Shown here piece after piece: positions 44,941 to 57,154 of a stretch of 64,000 bases of DNA. How positions within the stretch are numbered: position 1 is the stretch's first letter; each line of letters opens with the position of its first letter. Source of the DNA: Paracoccaceae bacterium (GTDB lineage: Bacteria > Pseudomonadota > Alphaproteobacteria > Rhodobacterales > Rhodobacteraceae); assembly GCA_016744015.1 (NCBI GenBank), contig JADGFD010000002.1, positions 62,001 to 126,000 of the forward strand, in the 5' to 3' direction. The notes under the pieces are model-generated. The model was given only the letters and a program-made list of their open reading frames with translations. It was not told the DNA's origin and ran no database searches. The position numbers were made by a program, and so were the translations under genes.

Positions 44941-47900
44941 ATGAATCAAGAAATCACAAACCCGTTCAACCCGGTCCAGCCGCAAAAAACCTTTGACGAA
45001 ATCAAGGTTTCGCTCTCCTCACCAGAGCGGATTTTGAGCTGGTCGTTTGGCGAGATCAAAAAGCCGGAAACCATCAACTATCGGACATTTAAGCCCGAGC
45101 GTGATGGCCTTTTCTGTGCACGTATCTTTGGCCCAATCAAAGATTATGAGTGCCTGTGTGGCAAATATAAGCGCATGAAGTATCGCGGTGTGACCTGCGA
45201 GAAATGTGGTGTGGAAGTGACGCTGCAAAAAGTGCGCCGTGAGCGCATGGGGCACATCGACTTGGCCGCGCCTGTGGCGCATATCTGGTTCCTTAAGTCC
45301 CTGCCATCGCGCATTGGCTTGATGCTGGATATGACTCTGCGCGACCTCGAGCGTATTTTGTATTTTGAGCAATATGTGGTGATCGAGCCGGGCCTAACAG
45401 ACCTGACCCAAGGCCAGCTTCTGACCGAAGAAGAGTTCTTGGATGCCGAAGATCAGTATGGCGCAGACGCCTTTACAGCGGGCATTGGCGCGGAAGCTAT
45501 CCGCGAAATGCTGGCCGCGATCGACCTTGAAGCCGAAGCTGAGCAGCTGCGCGCTGATCTGGCTGAAGCTACAGGCGAACTGAAGCCTAAAAAGATCATC
45601 AAACGTTTGAAATTGGTTGAAAACTTCCGCGAGTCGGGCAACCGCCCTGAATGGATGATTTTGACCGTGATTCCGGTTATCCCGCCAGAGCTGCGCCCGC
45701 TGGTACCGCTTGATGGTGGTCGTTTCGCGACCTCAGATCTTAACGATCTCTATCGTCGCGTGATCAACCGTAACAACCGCCTGAAGCGCCTGATTGAGCT
45801 ACGCGCGCCTGACATCATCGTGCGGAACGAGAAGCGGATGCTGCAAGAATCAGTGGATGCACTGTTTGATAATGGCCGCCGTGGCCGCGTGATTACTGGG
45901 GGCAACAAGCGGCCTCTGAAATCACTGTCTGACATGCTCAAAGGTAAGCAAGGCCGTTTCCGGCAAAACTTGCTCGGTAAGCGGGTAGACTTCTCTGGCC
46001 GTTCTGTGATTGTAACCGGCCCAGAGCTGAAGCTGCACCAATGTGGCTTGCCCAAAAAGATGGCGCTGGAGCTGTTCAAGCCGTTCATTTATTCGCGTTT
46101 GGAGGCCAAAGGCCTTTCAAGCACGGTAAAACAAGCCAAGAAACTGGTGGAGAAAGAGCGTGCCGAGGTTTGGGATATCCTTGATGAGGTTATCCGCGAG
46201 CATCCGGTTATGCTTAACCGCGCGCCAACGCTTCACCGCCTTGGTATTCAGGCGTTTGAGCCAGTTCTCATTGAAGGTAAAGCCATCCAGCTGCACCCGC
46301 TGGTCTGCTCGGCCTTTAACGCTGACTTTGACGGTGACCAAATGGCCGTGCACGTGCCGCTGAGCCTTGAGGCCCAGCTTGAGTGCCGCGTGCTTATGAT
46401 GTCGACCAACAACGTGCTTTCACCATCCAACGGTGCACCAATTATCGTGCCGTCGCAGGATATGATCCTTGGCCTTTATTACGTTACGCTGATGCGTAAA
46501 GGTATGAAGGGTGAGGGCATGGTTTTTGCCGATATGGACGAAGTTGACCATGCGCTGGAAACCGGTGCTGTGCACTTGCATGCCAAGGTTACGGCCCGCG
46601 TTGAGCAGATCGACGAAGAGGGCAACAGCTATATGGAGCGGTTTGAAACCACGCCGGGCCGTGTGCGCCTTGCGCAGCTTCTGCCGAAAAACCATAAAGC
46701 GCCGTTTAGCATCGTGAACCGCCTCATTCGTAAGAAAGAAGTGGGTGAAGTGATTGACGTGGTTTACCGCCACTGCGGCCAAAAAGAGAGTGTTATTTTC
46801 TGTGACCAGATCATGACACTTGGCTTCCGCGAAGCGTTTAAGGCCGGTATTTCCTTTGGTAAGGATGACATGCTCATCCCGGATACCAAATGGCCGGTGG
46901 TTGATGGTGTGCGCGCCAAGGTTAAGGAATTTGAGCAGCAATATATGGACGGGCTTATCACCAAGCTTGAGAAGTATAACAAAGCGGTGGATGTTTGGTC
47001 CAAGTGCTCGGACGATGTGGCCGAAGGCATGATGGGCGAGATTTCCAAAATGCGCTTTGACGAAGAGGGCAACGAGGAAGAGCCGAATTCGGTTTACATG
47101 ATGTCCCACTCCGGTGCGCGTGGTTCCCCTGCACAGATGAAGCAGCTCGGCGGGATGCGCGGCTTGATGGCCAAGCCAAACGGCGACATCATCGAGACGC
47201 CGATTGTGTCGAACTTTAAAGAAGGCTTGACCGTGCTTGAGTACTTTAACTCAACCCACGGTGCGCGTAAGGGCCTTGCGGATACGGCGCTTAAAACAGC
47301 GAACTCCGGTTACCTCACCCGCCGCTTGGTGGATGTGGCGCAGGATTGTATCGTGCGTGAAGATGATTGTGGCACCGAGATTTCGATCAAGGTGGCAGCG
47401 GCAGTGAATGATGGCACGGTTGTGTCTTCGCTTTCCGAGCGCATTTTGGGCCGTGTTATGGCCGAAGATGTGCTTAAGCCGGGCACTGATGAGGTGCTGG
47501 CCACCCGCAATATGATCCTCGACGAGAAGCTGGCAGACGAGATCGAAGCCGCTGGCGTGCTTTCGGTTCAGGCGCGTAGCCCGCTGACCTGTGAAGCCGA
47601 AGACGGCATCTGTGCACAGTGCTATGGCCGTGACTTGGCGCGGGGCTCAAAAGTGAACCCGGGTGAGGCCGTGGGCATTATCGCGGCGCAGTCCATTGGC
47701 GAGCCGGGCACCCAGCTCACCATGCGGACATTCCACATTGGCGGTATTGCGCAAGGTGGTTCGCAAACATCGCAAGACGCCATTGCCGACGGTAAGATCG
47801 AACTGCGTAAAACCAGCGTGCTGGAAAATGCAGACGGTGAGACCGTGGTTATGGACCGCCACATGGAGCTGGCTCTGATTGATAAAAACGGCGTTGAGCT

Positions 47901-49149
47901 TTCCACTTACAAGCTGGGCTTTGGCTCCAAGCTGATGGTGAAAGACAAAGCCAAGGTCAAGCAAGGCGCCAAGCTTTATGAATGGGATCCGTTCACCATG
48001 CCGATCATCACCGAAAAGCCCGGTGTTGCTAAGTTTGTTGACCTCACGGTTGGCATCTCGGTACGTGACGAAACCGATGACGCGACCGGCCTGAGCCAAA
48101 AAGTGGTTTCGGATTGGCGTGCAACGGCGAAGGGCGGAGACCTGAAGCCAGCGATCATCGTGATGGACCCAGCCACCGGTGAGCCGGTGCGCATGGAAAA
48201 TGGCAACCCTGCCGTTTATAACATGTCAATCGACGCGGTGCTGTCTGTGGAAGATGGCCAAGAGATCAATCCGGGTGATGTGTTGGCGCGTATCCCGCGT
48301 GAAGGCACCAAGGTGAAAGACATCACCGGTGGTTTGCCGCGTGTTGCCGAACTGTTTGAAGCCCGTCGCCCGAAAGATCACGCGATTATCGCGGAAATCG
48401 ACGGCCATGTGCGCTTTGGGAAAGACTACAAAAACAAGCGCCGCGTGGCGATTGAGCCGGTAGACGATACCATGGAAACAGTGGAATATATGGTGCCTAA
48501 GGGCCGCCACATTCCGGTGCAGGAAGGCGACTTCATCCAGAAGGGCGAATATATCATGGACGGCAACCCAGCGCCGCACGATATTTTGCAAATCATGGGT
48601 GTTGAGGCTTTGGCTGAATACATGGTGAACGAAGTGCAGGATGTTTACCGTCTGCAGGGCGTGAAGATCAACGATAAGCATATCGAAGTGATCGTGCGCC
48701 AAATGCTGCAAAAATGGGAAGTGTCTGACTCAGGTGGCACTATCTTGCTCAAAGGTGAGCAAGTGGACCGGCATGAGTTCCTTGAGGCCTGTGAGAAAGC
48801 CGTGGCCGCTGGTCGCGAGCCTGCAAAAGGCGGGCCGGTGCTGCTTGGTATTACCAAGGCGTCTCTGTCTACCCGCTCGTTTATCTCTGCGGCGTCGTTC
48901 CAGGAAACCACCCGCGTGCTGACCGAGGCTTCGACCCAAGGTAAGCGCGACAAGCTGATCGGCTTGAAGGAAAACGTGATTGTCGGGCGCTTGATCCCGG
49001 CGGGCACGGGTGGGGCCACCCATGACCTTAAGCGTGTGGCGCAAACGCGTGACCAGGTGATCATCGAGCAGCGGCAAGCTGAAGCGGCGATTGTGGCTGA
49101 GCTGGCCAACCCCGAAGGGGAAGAGCCACCTGCGGCGGTCGAGGACTAA
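44941..49149 (+). CDS. rpoC: RNA polymerase beta' subunit
   Basis: 1402 aa. Zinc ribbon with [20 protein letters not shown], the active-site Mg2+ motif [12 protein letters not shown], trigger-loop region [19 protein letters not shown] and the second zinc site starting in EDDCGT and continuing [16 protein letters not shown]. Last gene of rpoBC; a strong terminator follows. Confidence 0.99.
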   Translation: MNQEITNPFNPVQPQKTFDEIKVSLSSPERILSWSFGEIKKPETINYRTFKPERDGLFCARIFGPIKDYECLCGKYKRMKYRGVTCEKCGVEVTLQKVRRERMGHIDLAAPVAHIWFLKSLPSRIGLMLDMTLRDLERILYFEQYVVIEPGLTDLTQGQLLTEEEFLDAEDQYGADAFTAGIGAEAIREMLAAIDLEAEAEQLRADLAEATGELKPKKIIKRLKLVENFRESGNRPEWMILTVIPVIPPELRPLVPLDGGRFATSDLNDLYRRVINRNNRLKRLIELRAPDIIVRNEKRMLQESVDALFDNGRRGRVITGGNKRPLKSLSDMLKGKQGRFRQNLLGKRVDFSGRSVIVTGPELKLHQCGLPKKMALELFKPFIYSRLEAKGLSSTVKQAKKLVEKERAEVWDILDEVIREHPVMLNRAPTLHRLGIQAFEPVLIEGKAIQLHPLVCSAFNADFDGDQMAVHVPLSLEAQLECRVLMMSTNNVLSPSNGAPIIVPSQDMILGLYYVTLMRKGMKGEGMVFADMDEVDHALETGAVHLHAKVTARVEQIDEEGNSYMERFETTPGRVRLAQLLPKNHKAPFSIVNRLIRKKEVGEVIDVVYRHCGQKESVIFCDQIMTLGFREAFKAGISFGKDDMLIPDTKWPVVDGVRAKVKEFEQQYMDGLITKLEKYNKAVDVWSKCSDDVAEGMMGEISKMRFDEEGNEEEPNSVYMMSHSGARGSPAQMKQLGGMRGLMAKPNGDIIETPIVSNFKEGLTVLEYFNSTHGARKGLADTALKTANSGYLTRRLVDVAQDCIVREDDCGTEISIKVAAAVNDGTVVSSLSERILGRVMAEDVLKPGTDEVLATRNMILDEKLADEIEAAGVLSVQARSPLTCEAEDGICAQCYGRDLARGSKVNPGEAVGIIAAQSIGEPGTQLTMRTFHIGGIAQGGSQTSQDAIADGKIELRKTSVLENADGETVVMDRHMELALIDKNGVELSTYKLGFGSKLMVKDKAKVKQGAKLYEWDPFTMPIITEKPGVAKFVDLTVGISVRDETDDATGLSQKVVSDWRATAKGGDLKPAIIVMDPATGEPVRMENGNPAVYNMSIDAVLSVEDGQEINPGDVLARIPREGTKVKDITGGLPRVAELFEARRPKDHAIIAEIDGHVRFGKDYKNKRRVAIEPVDDTMETVEYMVPKGRHIPVQEGDFIQKGEYIMDGNPAPHDILQIMGVEALAEYMVNEVQDVYRLQGVKINDKHIEVIVRQMLQKWEVSDSGGTILLKGEQVDRHEFLEACEKAVAAGREPAKGGPVLLGITKASLSTRSFISAASFQETTRVLTEASTQGKRDKLIGLKENVIVGRLIPAGTGGATHDLKRVAQTRDQVIIEQRQAEAAIVAELANPEGEEPPAAVED

Positions 49150-49169
49150 CCGAGACTTTGAGCTAAGAA

Positions 49170-49197
49170 AAAGCCCGCCTAAATGGCGGGCTTTTTT
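49170..49197 (+). terminator. Terminator of rpoBC
   Basis: AAAGCCCGCC/GGCGGGCTTT stem (49170-49179 with 49185-49194), 5-nt loop and T-run to 49197. It ends the rpoBC transcript before the accessory genes. Confidence 0.92.
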
Positions 49198-49208
49198 GTG
49201 GGGGGAAC

Positions 49209-49706
49209 ATGGTAGATTTTACATCGGATTGCAAAAGCTGCGCCGCGCTATGCTGTGTGGCTCTGGCCTTTGACAAGGGCGAAATGTTTGCCTTTGATAA
49301 GCCCGCTGGGGTGCCGTGTAAGCACTTAAACGGCCCACTTTGTGGCATTCATGCCAAGCTGGAAAGTGAGGGCCTGAAAGGCTGTGTGCGCTACCAGTGC
49401 GACGGCGCGGGCCAGCGCGTGGTGCAAGAGGTGTTTTCCGGTCAAAGCTGGCAAGATACCCCCGCGCTTTTGCCGCCGATGCTAGAGGCCTTTGCCCAAA
49501 TGCGGCAGGTGCACGGGCTGCTTTTGTTGCTAACCTCAGCCAAGGCGCTGCCCTTGCCAGAAGCGCAACTCGCCGAGCTAAAAACTCTGACGGCCCAACT
49601 TTCCCCCGAGGTCTGGACGCCTGAATCCCTCGTGGCTTTTGAACGCTCCAATTTGCCTAAAACTGCCCGCGCCTTTTTACGGAGTCTAAAGGCCTTTCTG
49701 CCCTAA
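49209..49706 (+). CDS. Cys-rich metal- or cluster-binding domain protein
   Basis: 165 aa. The N-terminal 65 residues hold a dense cysteine array: CKSCAALCCVALAFDKG, KPAGVPCKHLN, LCGIHAKL and GCVRYQCDGAGQRV. The same array is known, from memory, at the start of some actinobacterial pentapeptide-repeat proteins and resembles YkgJ-type zinc/iron-sulfur domains. The remaining helical part has no motif. Function unknown. It lies 12 nt after the rpoC terminator and 34-46 nt before a glycosyltransferase gene. Confidence 0.65.
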   Translation: MVDFTSDCKSCAALCCVALAFDKGEMFAFDKPAGVPCKHLNGPLCGIHAKLESEGLKGCVRYQCDGAGQRVVQEVFSGQSWQDTPALLPPMLEAFAQMRQVHGLLLLLTSAKALPLPEAQLAELKTLTAQLSPEVWTPESLVAFERSNLPKTARAFLRSLKAFLP

Positions 49707-49740
49707 TAGGCCCATAAGAATCGGGTGGGCTGGTTCGGAA

Positions 49741-50583
49741 GTGGGGGCGGCTGTGTATCACGAGCCAGTTATTGCGGGGGAAACGCTGAGCGATCTGGTG
49801 CAGATCTCAGGCTTGGTGCGTTTTTCTTATCCGTGCGAGGGAGGGTTCCAGCGGAAGCACATCTCCCGTGCTGCCCAGACCAAATATCTCTACGCTCCCG
49901 CCCGCATGGAAGAGCGCTTTCGGTTTTTCGAGGCGCTGTGCCTGCATAGCCTGAAAGCTCAAACCGATAAGGGTTTTAGCGTGGGTGTGCTGATTGGTGA
50001 GGATATGCCCGCTAAATATCGGGCACGGCTTGCAGCCTTGCTTGCAGGCCTGCCGCAAGCCATGCTGATTGCCTTGCCATATTTGCCTTATCCTGAGGCA
50101 ATGCGACGTGCCTATGCGCGCCTGTTGAACGGCCACGCCCCTCTGCATCTGAGCTTCCGGCTTGATGACGACGACGCAGTGGCCGTTGATTTCATTGCCG
50201 CCGTGCGCGCCCGCCTGCCACAGGTTTATGGCATGTCTGGCGGGCTAGACCCGGCGGGGCTGTCTTTTTTGCAGGGGTTAACGCTCATCAAAGGCCAGCT
50301 TGTGCCCTCGATTGATGCGCGGCCACTGGGGCTGGGGCTCTGTGTGATGGCCCCCGCAGGGCGGCAGGTGAACGCACTGCGCTATGAGCACCAGAAATTA
50401 CACCAAAATATGCCGGTGTTGATGGACCCTCACCCAATTATGAACCTGCGCGCATTTCATGGCAGCAATGATTCCCCCGTGGTGCTGCCTCATGGGCGGC
50501 GGCCCGCCATGAGCGCCGCAGAAATACGCATCGCTTTGCAGCGTAGGTTTGCACTGGATATGGATAAGGTTTTAGCGTTATAA
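49741..50583 (+). CDS. Putative rhamnosyltransferase (PF11316-like)
   Basis: 280 aa GT-A-like glycosyltransferase. FSYPCEGGFQ and RFFEALCLHSLKAQTDKGFS form the N-terminal block and LSFRLDDDDAVAVDFI holds the DxD-type metal/nucleotide-sugar motif; HPIMNLRAFHGSNDSPVVLP closes the domain. GTG 49741 and GTG 49753 are both possible starts. Probably modifies surface polysaccharide; acceptor unknown. It separates rpoC from rpsL. Confidence 0.7.
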   Translation: MGAAVYHEPVIAGETLSDLVQISGLVRFSYPCEGGFQRKHISRAAQTKYLYAPARMEERFRFFEALCLHSLKAQTDKGFSVGVLIGEDMPAKYRARLAALLAGLPQAMLIALPYLPYPEAMRRAYARLLNGHAPLHLSFRLDDDDAVAVDFIAAVRARLPQVYGMSGGLDPAGLSFLQGLTLIKGQLVPSIDARPLGLGLCVMAPAGRQVNALRYEHQKLHQNMPVLMDPHPIMNLRAFHGSNDSPVVLPHGRRPAMSAAEIRIALQRRFALDMDKVLAL

Positions 50584-50635
50584 AGCCCGCAACACCCTGT
50601 TGATTTGATGCAAATTTTCTTTTCAAAATTGGCTG

Positions 50636-50664
50636 TTGACTTATCCCCCTAACATTCCTATTTT
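50636..50664 (+). promoter_or_regulatory. rpsL-rpsG-fusA-tuf promoter
   Basis: TTGACT (50636-50641), 17-bp spacer and TATTTT (50659-50664). The spacer begins TATCCCCC. The predicted start near 50671 gives a leader of about 190 nt before rpsL. Confidence 0.75.
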
Positions 50665-50861
50665 CCGCCCGCTCGGGAGAGGTAACACTACTGATTCCGA
50701 TACAAGCCAAAATTAGGCAATCATGAGCCGAGGTTACACTTCGCTCCTCTGGAATTCCACCGCGCCGGACGGCAACCATAGTCCGCGGGCGGTATTTGGC
50801 ATTTTGTGCATTCGGCGCAAGGTGCTGTAAGTATTGAAACGGGTGAACGGGGTTTAACTGT
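50665..50861 (+). promoter_or_regulatory. rpsL 5' leader
   Basis: Long untranslated leader with a small hairpin CGGAC/GTCCG near 50768-50783 and mixed composition. S7 or S12 feedback or growth-rate control is possible, but no known motif was recognised. No terminator-like structure. Confidence 0.35.
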
Positions 50862-51233
50862 ATGCCAACGATCCAACAGCTTATCCGCAAGCCGCGGAAG
50901 CCAAAAGTAAAGCGTCAGAAGTCGATGCATCTTCAGGCATGTCCGCAAAAGCGCGGCGTATGCACACGTGTTTACACCACAACACCGAAAAAGCCGAACT
51001 CGGCTATGCGTAAGGTTGCCAAAGTGCGCCTGACCAACGGTTTTGAGGTTATTTCATATATCCCCGGCGAGAGCCACAACCTGCAAGAGCACTCGGTTGT
51101 GTTGATCCGCGGCGGTCGTGTAAAAGACCTTCCCGGCGTTCGTTACCACATCCTTCGCGGTGTTTTGGATACGCAAGGCGTTAAAGACCGCCGTCAGCGT
51201 CGTTCGAAATACGGCGCCAAGCGTCCTAAATAG
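50862..51233 (+). CDS. rpsL: 30S ribosomal protein S12
   Basis: 123 aa decoding-centre protein. The streptomycin loop reads [20 protein letters not shown] and [20 protein letters not shown] with Lys at the positions where resistance mutations arise (TPKKPNS, and lysine in [10 protein letters not shown]), predicting sensitivity. ATG 50862. Confidence 0.98.
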   Translation: MPTIQQLIRKPRKPKVKRQKSMHLQACPQKRGVCTRVYTTTPKKPNSAMRKVAKVRLTNGFEVISYIPGESHNLQEHSVVLIRGGRVKDLPGVRYHILRGVLDTQGVKDRRQRRSKYGAKRPK

Positions 51234-51716
<483 letters not shown>

Positions 51717-51727
51717 GACATCATAAA

Positions 51728-53845
51728 ATGGCTCGCGAGTATCCTTTAGACCGTTACCGTAATTTTGGTATCATGGCGCACATCGATGCAGGTAAAACCA
51801 CCTGTACCGAGCGTATCTTGTATTATACCGGCAAGTCCCACAACATTGGTGAGGTGCACGATGGTGCGGCCACAATGGACTGGATGGAGCAGGAGCAAGA
51901 GCGCGGTATTACCATTACCTCCGCGGCGACCACCACTTTCTGGGAGCGCACCGAAGACGGTGAAACCGCCCAGACTGAAAAGCACCGGATGAACATCATC
52001 GACACCCCGGGCCACGTTGACTTCACTATTGAAGTTGAGCGCTCCTTGGCTGTTCTTGACGGCGCGGTTGCGCTTTTGGATGCGAATGCTGGTGTTGAGC
52101 CACAAACAGAAACTGTTTGGCGTCAAGCTGACCGCTATAAGGTGCCGCGGATTGTTTTTGTAAACAAGATGGATAAAATCGGCGCAGATTTCTTTAACTG
52201 TGTTGAGATGATCAAATCCCGTGTTGGTGGCAATCCTTTGCCCGTTCAACTTCCTATCGGGGCCGAGACAGAGCTGGAAGGCTCGATCGACCTGATCACG
52301 ATGGAAGAGTGGGTTTATCTTGGCGAAGATCTTGGTGCTTCTTGGGAGCGCCGCCCGATCCGCGACAGCCTGAAAGACAAGGCTGAAGAGATGCGCGCCG
52401 AGATGATCGAAATGGCCGTGGAAATGGACGACGATGTTATGGAGGCTTACCTTGAGGGTAACGAGCCAGACATCGACACCCTGCGCAAGCTTATCCGCAA
52501 GGGTACCATTGAGATGGCGTTTGTGCCTATTCTTGCTGGTTCGGCCTTCAAAAACAAAGGTGTTCAGCAGTTGCTCAACGCCGTGATTGACTTCCTGCCG
52601 AGCCCGCTCGACGTGGTTGATTACATGGGCTTTGAGCCTGGTGACGAGACTGAGACACGTAACATCCCGCGTCGTGCGGATGATGAAATGGCGTTTTCCG
52701 GCCTTGCATTCAAAATTATGAATGACCCGTTTGTGGGCACGCTCACATTTACGCGCATCTATTCCGGCACGCTTGCCAAGGGTGACAGCATTGTTAACTC
52801 GACCAAAGGCCGCAAAGAGCGGATTGGCCGGATGATGATGATGCACTCTTCCGAGCAGGTGCCTATTGAGGAAGCCTTCGCGGGTGACATTATTGCGCTG
52901 GCGGGCCTGAAGCAAACCACCACGGGTGATACGCTTTGCGCTGCCAATGATCAGGTTGTTCTTGAAACCATGACCTTCCCCGATCCTGTGATCGAGATTG
53001 CTGTGGAGCCAAAGACAAAAGCCGACCAAGAAAAAATGTCTACGGGCCTTGCGCGTTTGGCTGCTGAGGATCCATCCTTCCGTGTTGAGACTGACCAAGA
53101 GAGTGGCCAGACCATCATGAAGGGCATGGGCGAATTGCACCTCGACATTCTGGTTGACCGTTTGAAGCGTGAATTCAAGGTTGAAGCGAACATTGGTGAG
53201 CCACAAGTGGCCTACCGTGAGACCATCGGCCATGAAGCTGAAATTGACTATACCCACAAGAAACAATCTGGTGGTTCTGGCCAATTTGCGCGGGTTAAAA
53301 TGGTTATTATGCCAACCGAAGTGGGCGAAGGCTATTCGTTCGAATCTAAGGTTGTTGGTGGTAACGTGCCTAAGGAATACATTCCGGGCGTTGAAAAAGG
53401 CATCCAGTCTGTTATGGATAGCGGCCCCTTGGCTGGCTTCCCCGTGATCGACTTTAAGGTGGCCTTGCTTGACGGCGCTTACCACGATGTGGACTCCAGC
53501 GTTCTGGCATTTGAAATTGCGGCGCGGGCCGGCATGCGTGAGGGCCTAAAGAAGGCTGGCGCGAAGCTGCTTGAGCCGATTATGAAGGTGGAAGTGGTTA
53601 CACCTGAAGAGTATACCGGTGGCATCATCGGTGATCTGACTTCGCGCCGTGGTATGGTGCGTGGGCAGGAAGCACGGGGCAACGCCATCGCAATTGATGC
53701 AAATGTTCCGCTGGCCAACATGTTTGGCTATATCAATACGCTGCGTTCCATGTCTTCGGGCCGCGCTAACTTCACTATGCAGTTTGGTCACTACGATGCT
53801 GTTCCGGCAGCAATCTCGAAAGAGATTCAAGAGAAATTCAATTAA
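51728..53845 (+). CDS. fusA: Elongation factor G
   Basis: 705 aa translocase. G1 [10 protein letters not shown]3 DTPGHVDF, G4 NKMDK; domain IV carries [12 protein letters not shown] and the tip region [18 protein letters not shown]. Normal bacterial EF-G1 length; no duplicate in the window. Confidence 0.98.
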   Translation: MAREYPLDRYRNFGIMAHIDAGKTTCTERILYYTGKSHNIGEVHDGAATMDWMEQEQERGITITSAATTTFWERTEDGETAQTEKHRMNIIDTPGHVDFTIEVERSLAVLDGAVALLDANAGVEPQTETVWRQADRYKVPRIVFVNKMDKIGADFFNCVEMIKSRVGGNPLPVQLPIGAETELEGSIDLITMEEWVYLGEDLGASWERRPIRDSLKDKAEEMRAEMIEMAVEMDDDVMEAYLEGNEPDIDTLRKLIRKGTIEMAFVPILAGSAFKNKGVQQLLNAVIDFLPSPLDVVDYMGFEPGDETETRNIPRRADDEMAFSGLAFKIMNDPFVGTLTFTRIYSGTLAKGDSIVNSTKGRKERIGRMMMMHSSEQVPIEEAFAGDIIALAGLKQTTTGDTLCAANDQVVLETMTFPDPVIEIAVEPKTKADQEKMSTGLARLAAEDPSFRVETDQESGQTIMKGMGELHLDILVDRLKREFKVEANIGEPQVAYRETIGHEAEIDYTHKKQSGGSGQFARVKMVIMPTEVGEGYSFESKVVGGNVPKEYIPGVEKGIQSVMDSGPLAGFPVIDFKVALLDGAYHDVDSSVLAFEIAARAGMREGLKKAGAKLLEPIMKVEVVTPEEYTGGIIGDLTSRRGMVRGQEARGNAIAIDANVPLANMFGYINTLRSMSSGRANFTMQFGHYDAVPAAISKEIQEKFN

Positions 53846-53846
53846 T

Positions 53847-53865
53847 GGTGGGGGAGACCCCCACC
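53847..53865 (+). promoter_or_regulatory. fusA-tuf intercistronic hairpin
   Basis: GGTGGGGG-AGA-CCCCCACC, an 8-bp stem with a 3-nt loop just after the fusA stop and 22 nt before tuf. No U-tract, so it is more likely a processing or stabilising element than a terminator. Confidence 0.5.
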
Positions 53866-53887
53866 CTACAATTCAAGGAGGCCTATT

Positions 53888-55063
53888 ATGGGTAAGGAAA
53901 AGTTTGAACGTAATAAAACCCACGTTAACGTTGGCACAATCGGCCACGTTGACCACGGGAAAACCACGCTGACCGCAGCGATCACCAAGCAATTTGGTGA
54001 GTTTCAGGACTATGCTGACATCGACGCAGCGCCAGAAGAAAAAGCACGCGGCATCACCATTTCGACAGCCCACGTTGAGTATGAGACAGAAAACCGTCAC
54101 TACGCTCACGTTGACTGCCCAGGCCACGCCGACTATGTGAAAAACATGATCACCGGTGCGGCGCAAATGGACGGCGCGATCTTGGTTGTGAACGCGGCCG
54201 ATGGACCTATGCCACAAACTCGTGAGCACATCCTTTTGGGCCGCCAGGTTGGCATCCCTTACATGGTTGTTTTCATGAACAAGGTTGACCAAGTAGACGA
54301 TGAAGAGCTTCTTGAACTGGTTGAAATGGAAATTCGTGAGCTTCTGACCGAATACGGTTACCCGGGCGACGACATTCCTGTGATCTCCGGTTCTGCTTTG
54401 GCTGCGCTTGAAGACCGCGATCCTGAAATCGGTTCTGAGAAAATTGCTGAGCTGATGGCGGCTGTTGACGCCTACATCCCAGACCCAGAGCGCGCTGTTG
54501 ACCAGCCGTTCTTGCTCCCTATTGAGGACGTGTTCTCGATTTCCGGTCGCGGTACTGTTGTAACCGGTCGTGTTGAGCGTGGCGTGATCAATGTTGGTGA
54601 CAGCATCGAGATCGTTGGTATCCGTGATACAACAACCACCACCTGTACTGGTGTTGAAATGTTCCGCAAGCTGCTTGATCGCGGTGAGGCTGGTGACAAC
54701 GTTGGTGTTCTTCTTCGCGGCATCGACCGTGACGGCGTTGAGCGTGGCCAAGTTTTGGTTAAGCCTGGTTCGGTTACTCCACACACCAAGTTTGAGTGCG
54801 AAGTATACATCTTGACGAAGGAAGAGGGCGGTCGTCACACACCATTCTTCAAAAACTATCGTCCACAGTTCTACTTCCGGACAACTGACGTAACGGGCAC
54901 CGTTGAGCTGCCAGCAGATACCGAAATGGTAATGCCGGGCGACAACCTGAAGTTCACCGTTGAGCTGATCTCGCCTATCGCCATGGAAGAAGGCCTTCGC
55001 TTTGCTATCCGTGAAGGTGGCCGGACTGTTGGTTCGGGCGTTGTGTCCAAGATCATCGCCTAA
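53888..55063 (+). CDS. tuf: Elongation factor Tu
   Basis: 391 aa. [22 protein letters not shown] and the kirromycin-domain end [10 protein letters not shown] are intact. AAGGAGG ribosome site. A terminator-like hairpin follows before rpsJ. Confidence 0.98.
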   Translation: MGKEKFERNKTHVNVGTIGHVDHGKTTLTAAITKQFGEFQDYADIDAAPEEKARGITISTAHVEYETENRHYAHVDCPGHADYVKNMITGAAQMDGAILVVNAADGPMPQTREHILLGRQVGIPYMVVFMNKVDQVDDEELLELVEMEIRELLTEYGYPGDDIPVISGSALAALEDRDPEIGSEKIAELMAAVDAYIPDPERAVDQPFLLPIEDVFSISGRGTVVTGRVERGVINVGDSIEIVGIRDTTTTTCTGVEMFRKLLDRGEAGDNVGVLLRGIDRDGVERGQVLVKPGSVTPHTKFECEVYILTKEEGGRHTPFFKNYRPQFYFRTTDVTGTVELPADTEMVMPGDNLKFTVELISPIAMEEGLRFAIREGGRTVGSGVVSKIIA

Positions 55064-55079
55064 GCGAAAAATTTACACC

Positions 55080-55113
55080 GTAGCCGGGGTATTCTCTCCG
55101 GCTACACTTTTTT
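55080..55113 (+). terminator. Terminator or attenuator between tuf and rpsJ
   Basis: GTAGCCGG/CCGGCTAC stem (55080-55087 with 55098-55105), 10-nt loop, then ACTTTTTT. It leaves only about 31 nt to rpsJ, so rpsJ must rely on read-through or this is an S10-operon attenuator. Confidence 0.7.
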
Positions 55114-55144
55114 GAACCTGCTAGCCCAAGAGAGGCGTTTTCTA

Positions 55145-55453
55145 ATGCAGAGCCAAAATATACGCATCCGGCTAAAGGCATTCGATTTCCGTGTGTTGGA
55201 CGCCAGCACAGCCGAGATCGTTTCGACTGCCAAACGGACAGGCGCGCAAGTGCGTGGCCCTATTCCGTTGCCAAATAAAATCGAGAAATTCACTGTTCTT
55301 CGTGGCCCACACGTGGACAAAAAGAGCCGTGAGCAATTTGAAATCCGCACGCATAAACGCCTGCTAGATATCGTTGATCCGACCCCCCAAACAGTAGACG
55401 CGCTGATGAAGCTCGACCTAGCTGCTGGTGTGGATGTCGAGATCAAGCTTTAG
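55145..55453 (+). CDS. rpsJ: 30S ribosomal protein S10
   Basis: 102 aa; also the NusB/NusG partner in antitermination. [19 protein letters not shown] and [20 protein letters not shown] are diagnostic. ATG 55145 with GAGAGG upstream. First gene of the S10 cluster. Confidence 0.98.
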   Translation: MQSQNIRIRLKAFDFRVLDASTAEIVSTAKRTGAQVRGPIPLPNKIEKFTVLRGPHVDKKSREQFEIRTHKRLLDIVDPTPQTVDALMKLDLAAGVDVEIKL

Positions 55454-55465
55454 GGGGCTGAGAGT

Positions 55466-56191
55466 ATGCGTTCTGGAGTAATCGCGAAGAAGCTGGGCAT
55501 GACTCGGCTCTTCATGGAAGACGGCGCACAGATTCCTGTGACTGTTCTTCAAATGGAAAATGTGCAGGTTGTATCGCAACGCACCGCTGACCGTGACGGC
55601 TATACAGCCGTTCAGCTCGGCGCTGGCGTAGCGAAAGCCAAGCGCACGAGCAAAGCTATGCGCGGGCATTTTGCCGTCGCAAAGGTTGAGCCTAAGCGTA
55701 AAATTGCGGAATTCCGTGTATCGGCTGATAACCTCATTGAGGTTGGCTCCGAGATCACGGCAGACCATTACCTCGAAGGGCAATATGTTGATATTGCCGG
55801 CACTTCGATTGGTAAAGGTTTTGCCGGTGCTATGAAGCGCCACAACTTTGGGGGCCTGCGCGCTACTCACGGTGTGTCTGTTTCACACCGTTCGCACGGT
55901 TCAACTGGTCAGTGTCAGGATCCGGGTAAGGTTTTTAAAGGCAAGAAAATGGCGGGCCACATGGGCGCTGTTCGGGTTACGACCCAAAACTTGCAGGTTA
56001 TTAAAACTGATTCCGAACGTGGCTTGCTGATGATTAAGGGCGCTGTTCCTGGATCAAAAGGTGGTTGGGTGACGATTAAGGATTCGGTTAAGAGAGCCGC
56101 GCCTGAAGGTCTGCCAATGCCAGCTGCTATCCGCGCTGCTGCATCTGAAGCACCTGCTGCTGAAGCACAAGAAGGGGGCGCAGACGAATGA
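55466..56191 (+). CDS. rplC: 50S ribosomal protein L3
   Basis: 241 aa. [20 protein letters not shown] and [20 protein letters not shown] are typical; the glutamine methylated by PrmB lies in [16 protein letters not shown]. The C-terminal tail after residue 210 is Ala/Glu-rich and longer than in E. coli. It overlaps rplD by 4 bp. Confidence 0.97.
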   Translation: MRSGVIAKKLGMTRLFMEDGAQIPVTVLQMENVQVVSQRTADRDGYTAVQLGAGVAKAKRTSKAMRGHFAVAKVEPKRKIAEFRVSADNLIEVGSEITADHYLEGQYVDIAGTSIGKGFAGAMKRHNFGGLRATHGVSVSHRSHGSTGQCQDPGKVFKGKKMAGHMGAVRVTTQNLQVIKTDSERGLLMIKGAVPGSKGGWVTIKDSVKRAAPEGLPMPAAIRAAASEAPAAEAQEGGADE

Positions 56192-56808
56192 AAACTGACG
56201 TCATCAAACTAGACGCCGGCAAGGCTGGGTCCATCGACTTGAACGATGCGATCTTTGGTCTTGAGCCACGCGCCGACATTTTGCACCGTGTTGTGCGCTA
56301 TCAGCTGGCCAAGCGCCAGCAGGGCACACACGCTGTAAAAACACGGAGCGACAGCACCTATTCAACCAAGAAGATCTATCGCCAAAAAGGCACTGGTGGC
56401 GCACGCCACGGTGCACGCTCGGCGCCGATCTTCCGCGGTGGTGGTGTATACAAAGGCCCGGTTTCGCGCTCTCATGCGCATGACCTGACCAAAAAGTTCC
56501 GCGCGCTTGGCATGAAGCACGCTCTTAGCTCCAAACTTGGTGCTGGTGAGCTTGTGATTGTTGAAAACGCTGAAGTTGAAAACGGCAAAACAAGTGCCCT
56601 CGCGAACACCATTAAGGCGCTCGGTTGGACCAAGGTTTTGTTAATCGATGGTGCTGAAGTGAACGCAAACTTTGCGCTCGCAGCCCGTAACCTTGACGGT
56701 GTTAATGTTTTGCCAAGCATGGGTGCGAATGTTTATGACATTCTTAAATCCGGTACGCTTGTGCTGACAAAATCAGCCGTTGAAGCACTGGAGGCACGCT
56801 TGTCATGA
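56188..56808 (+). CDS. rplD: 50S ribosomal protein L4
   Basis: 206 aa; exit-tunnel protein and in E. coli the autogenous regulator of this operon. [20 protein letters not shown] is the tunnel loop. It overlaps rplC and rplW by 4 bp each. Confidence 0.97.
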   Translation: MKTDVIKLDAGKAGSIDLNDAIFGLEPRADILHRVVRYQLAKRQQGTHAVKTRSDSTYSTKKIYRQKGTGGARHGARSAPIFRGGGVYKGPVSRSHAHDLTKKFRALGMKHALSSKLGAGELVIVENAEVENGKTSALANTIKALGWTKVLLIDGAEVNANFALAARNLDGVNVLPSMGANVYDILKSGTLVLTKSAVEALEARLS

Positions 56809-57101
56809 GCACTAAAGCTGAACAGTACGACGTAATCCGTCGTCCGATCATCACCGAGAAAGCCACAATGGCGTCTGAAAATGGCGCTGTGGTATTCGAA
56901 GTGGCGATCGACGCCAACAAGCCACAGATTAAAGAGGCCGTAGAAGGCTTGTTTAATGTGAAAGTGAAAGCGGTTAACACCACAATCACCAAAGGCAAAA
57001 CCAAGCGCTTTAAGGGGCAACTCGGCAAGCGCAAAGACGTGAAAAAAGCCTATGTCACACTTGTTGAGGGTAACACCATCGACGTGACAACCGGCCTTTA
57101 A
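56805..57101 (+). CDS. rplW: 50S ribosomal protein L23
   Basis: 98 aa, docking site for trigger factor and [21 protein letters not shown] and the loop [20 protein letters not shown] are conserved. Unusually, a terminator follows it instead of rplB. Confidence 0.97.
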   Translation: MSTKAEQYDVIRRPIITEKATMASENGAVVFEVAIDANKPQIKEAVEGLFNVKVKAVNTTITKGKTKRFKGQLGKRKDVKKAYVTLVEGNTIDVTTGL

Positions 57102-57122
57102 GCGACTGGTTAAAGTAATTGG

Positions 57123-57153
57123 AAGGCCCTCGGATATAGTCCGGGGGCCTTTT
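57123..57153 (+). terminator. Terminator after rplW
   Basis: A 12-bp stem AAGGCCCTCGGA/TCCGGGGGCCTT with one G-U pair, a 5-nt loop and four T. It ends the first part of the split S10 operon. Confidence 0.8.
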
Positions 57154-57154
57154 G

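Noticed and set aside
50600-50613. FNR-like TTGATTTGATGCAA upstream of rpsL
   Set aside because: The right half deviates from ATCAA in two positions, and ribosomal genes are not expected FNR targets.
51746-53485. Very long minus-strand open frame over fusA
   Set aside because: A mirror effect of the strong codon bias of EF-G; the product has no motif and no ribosome site.
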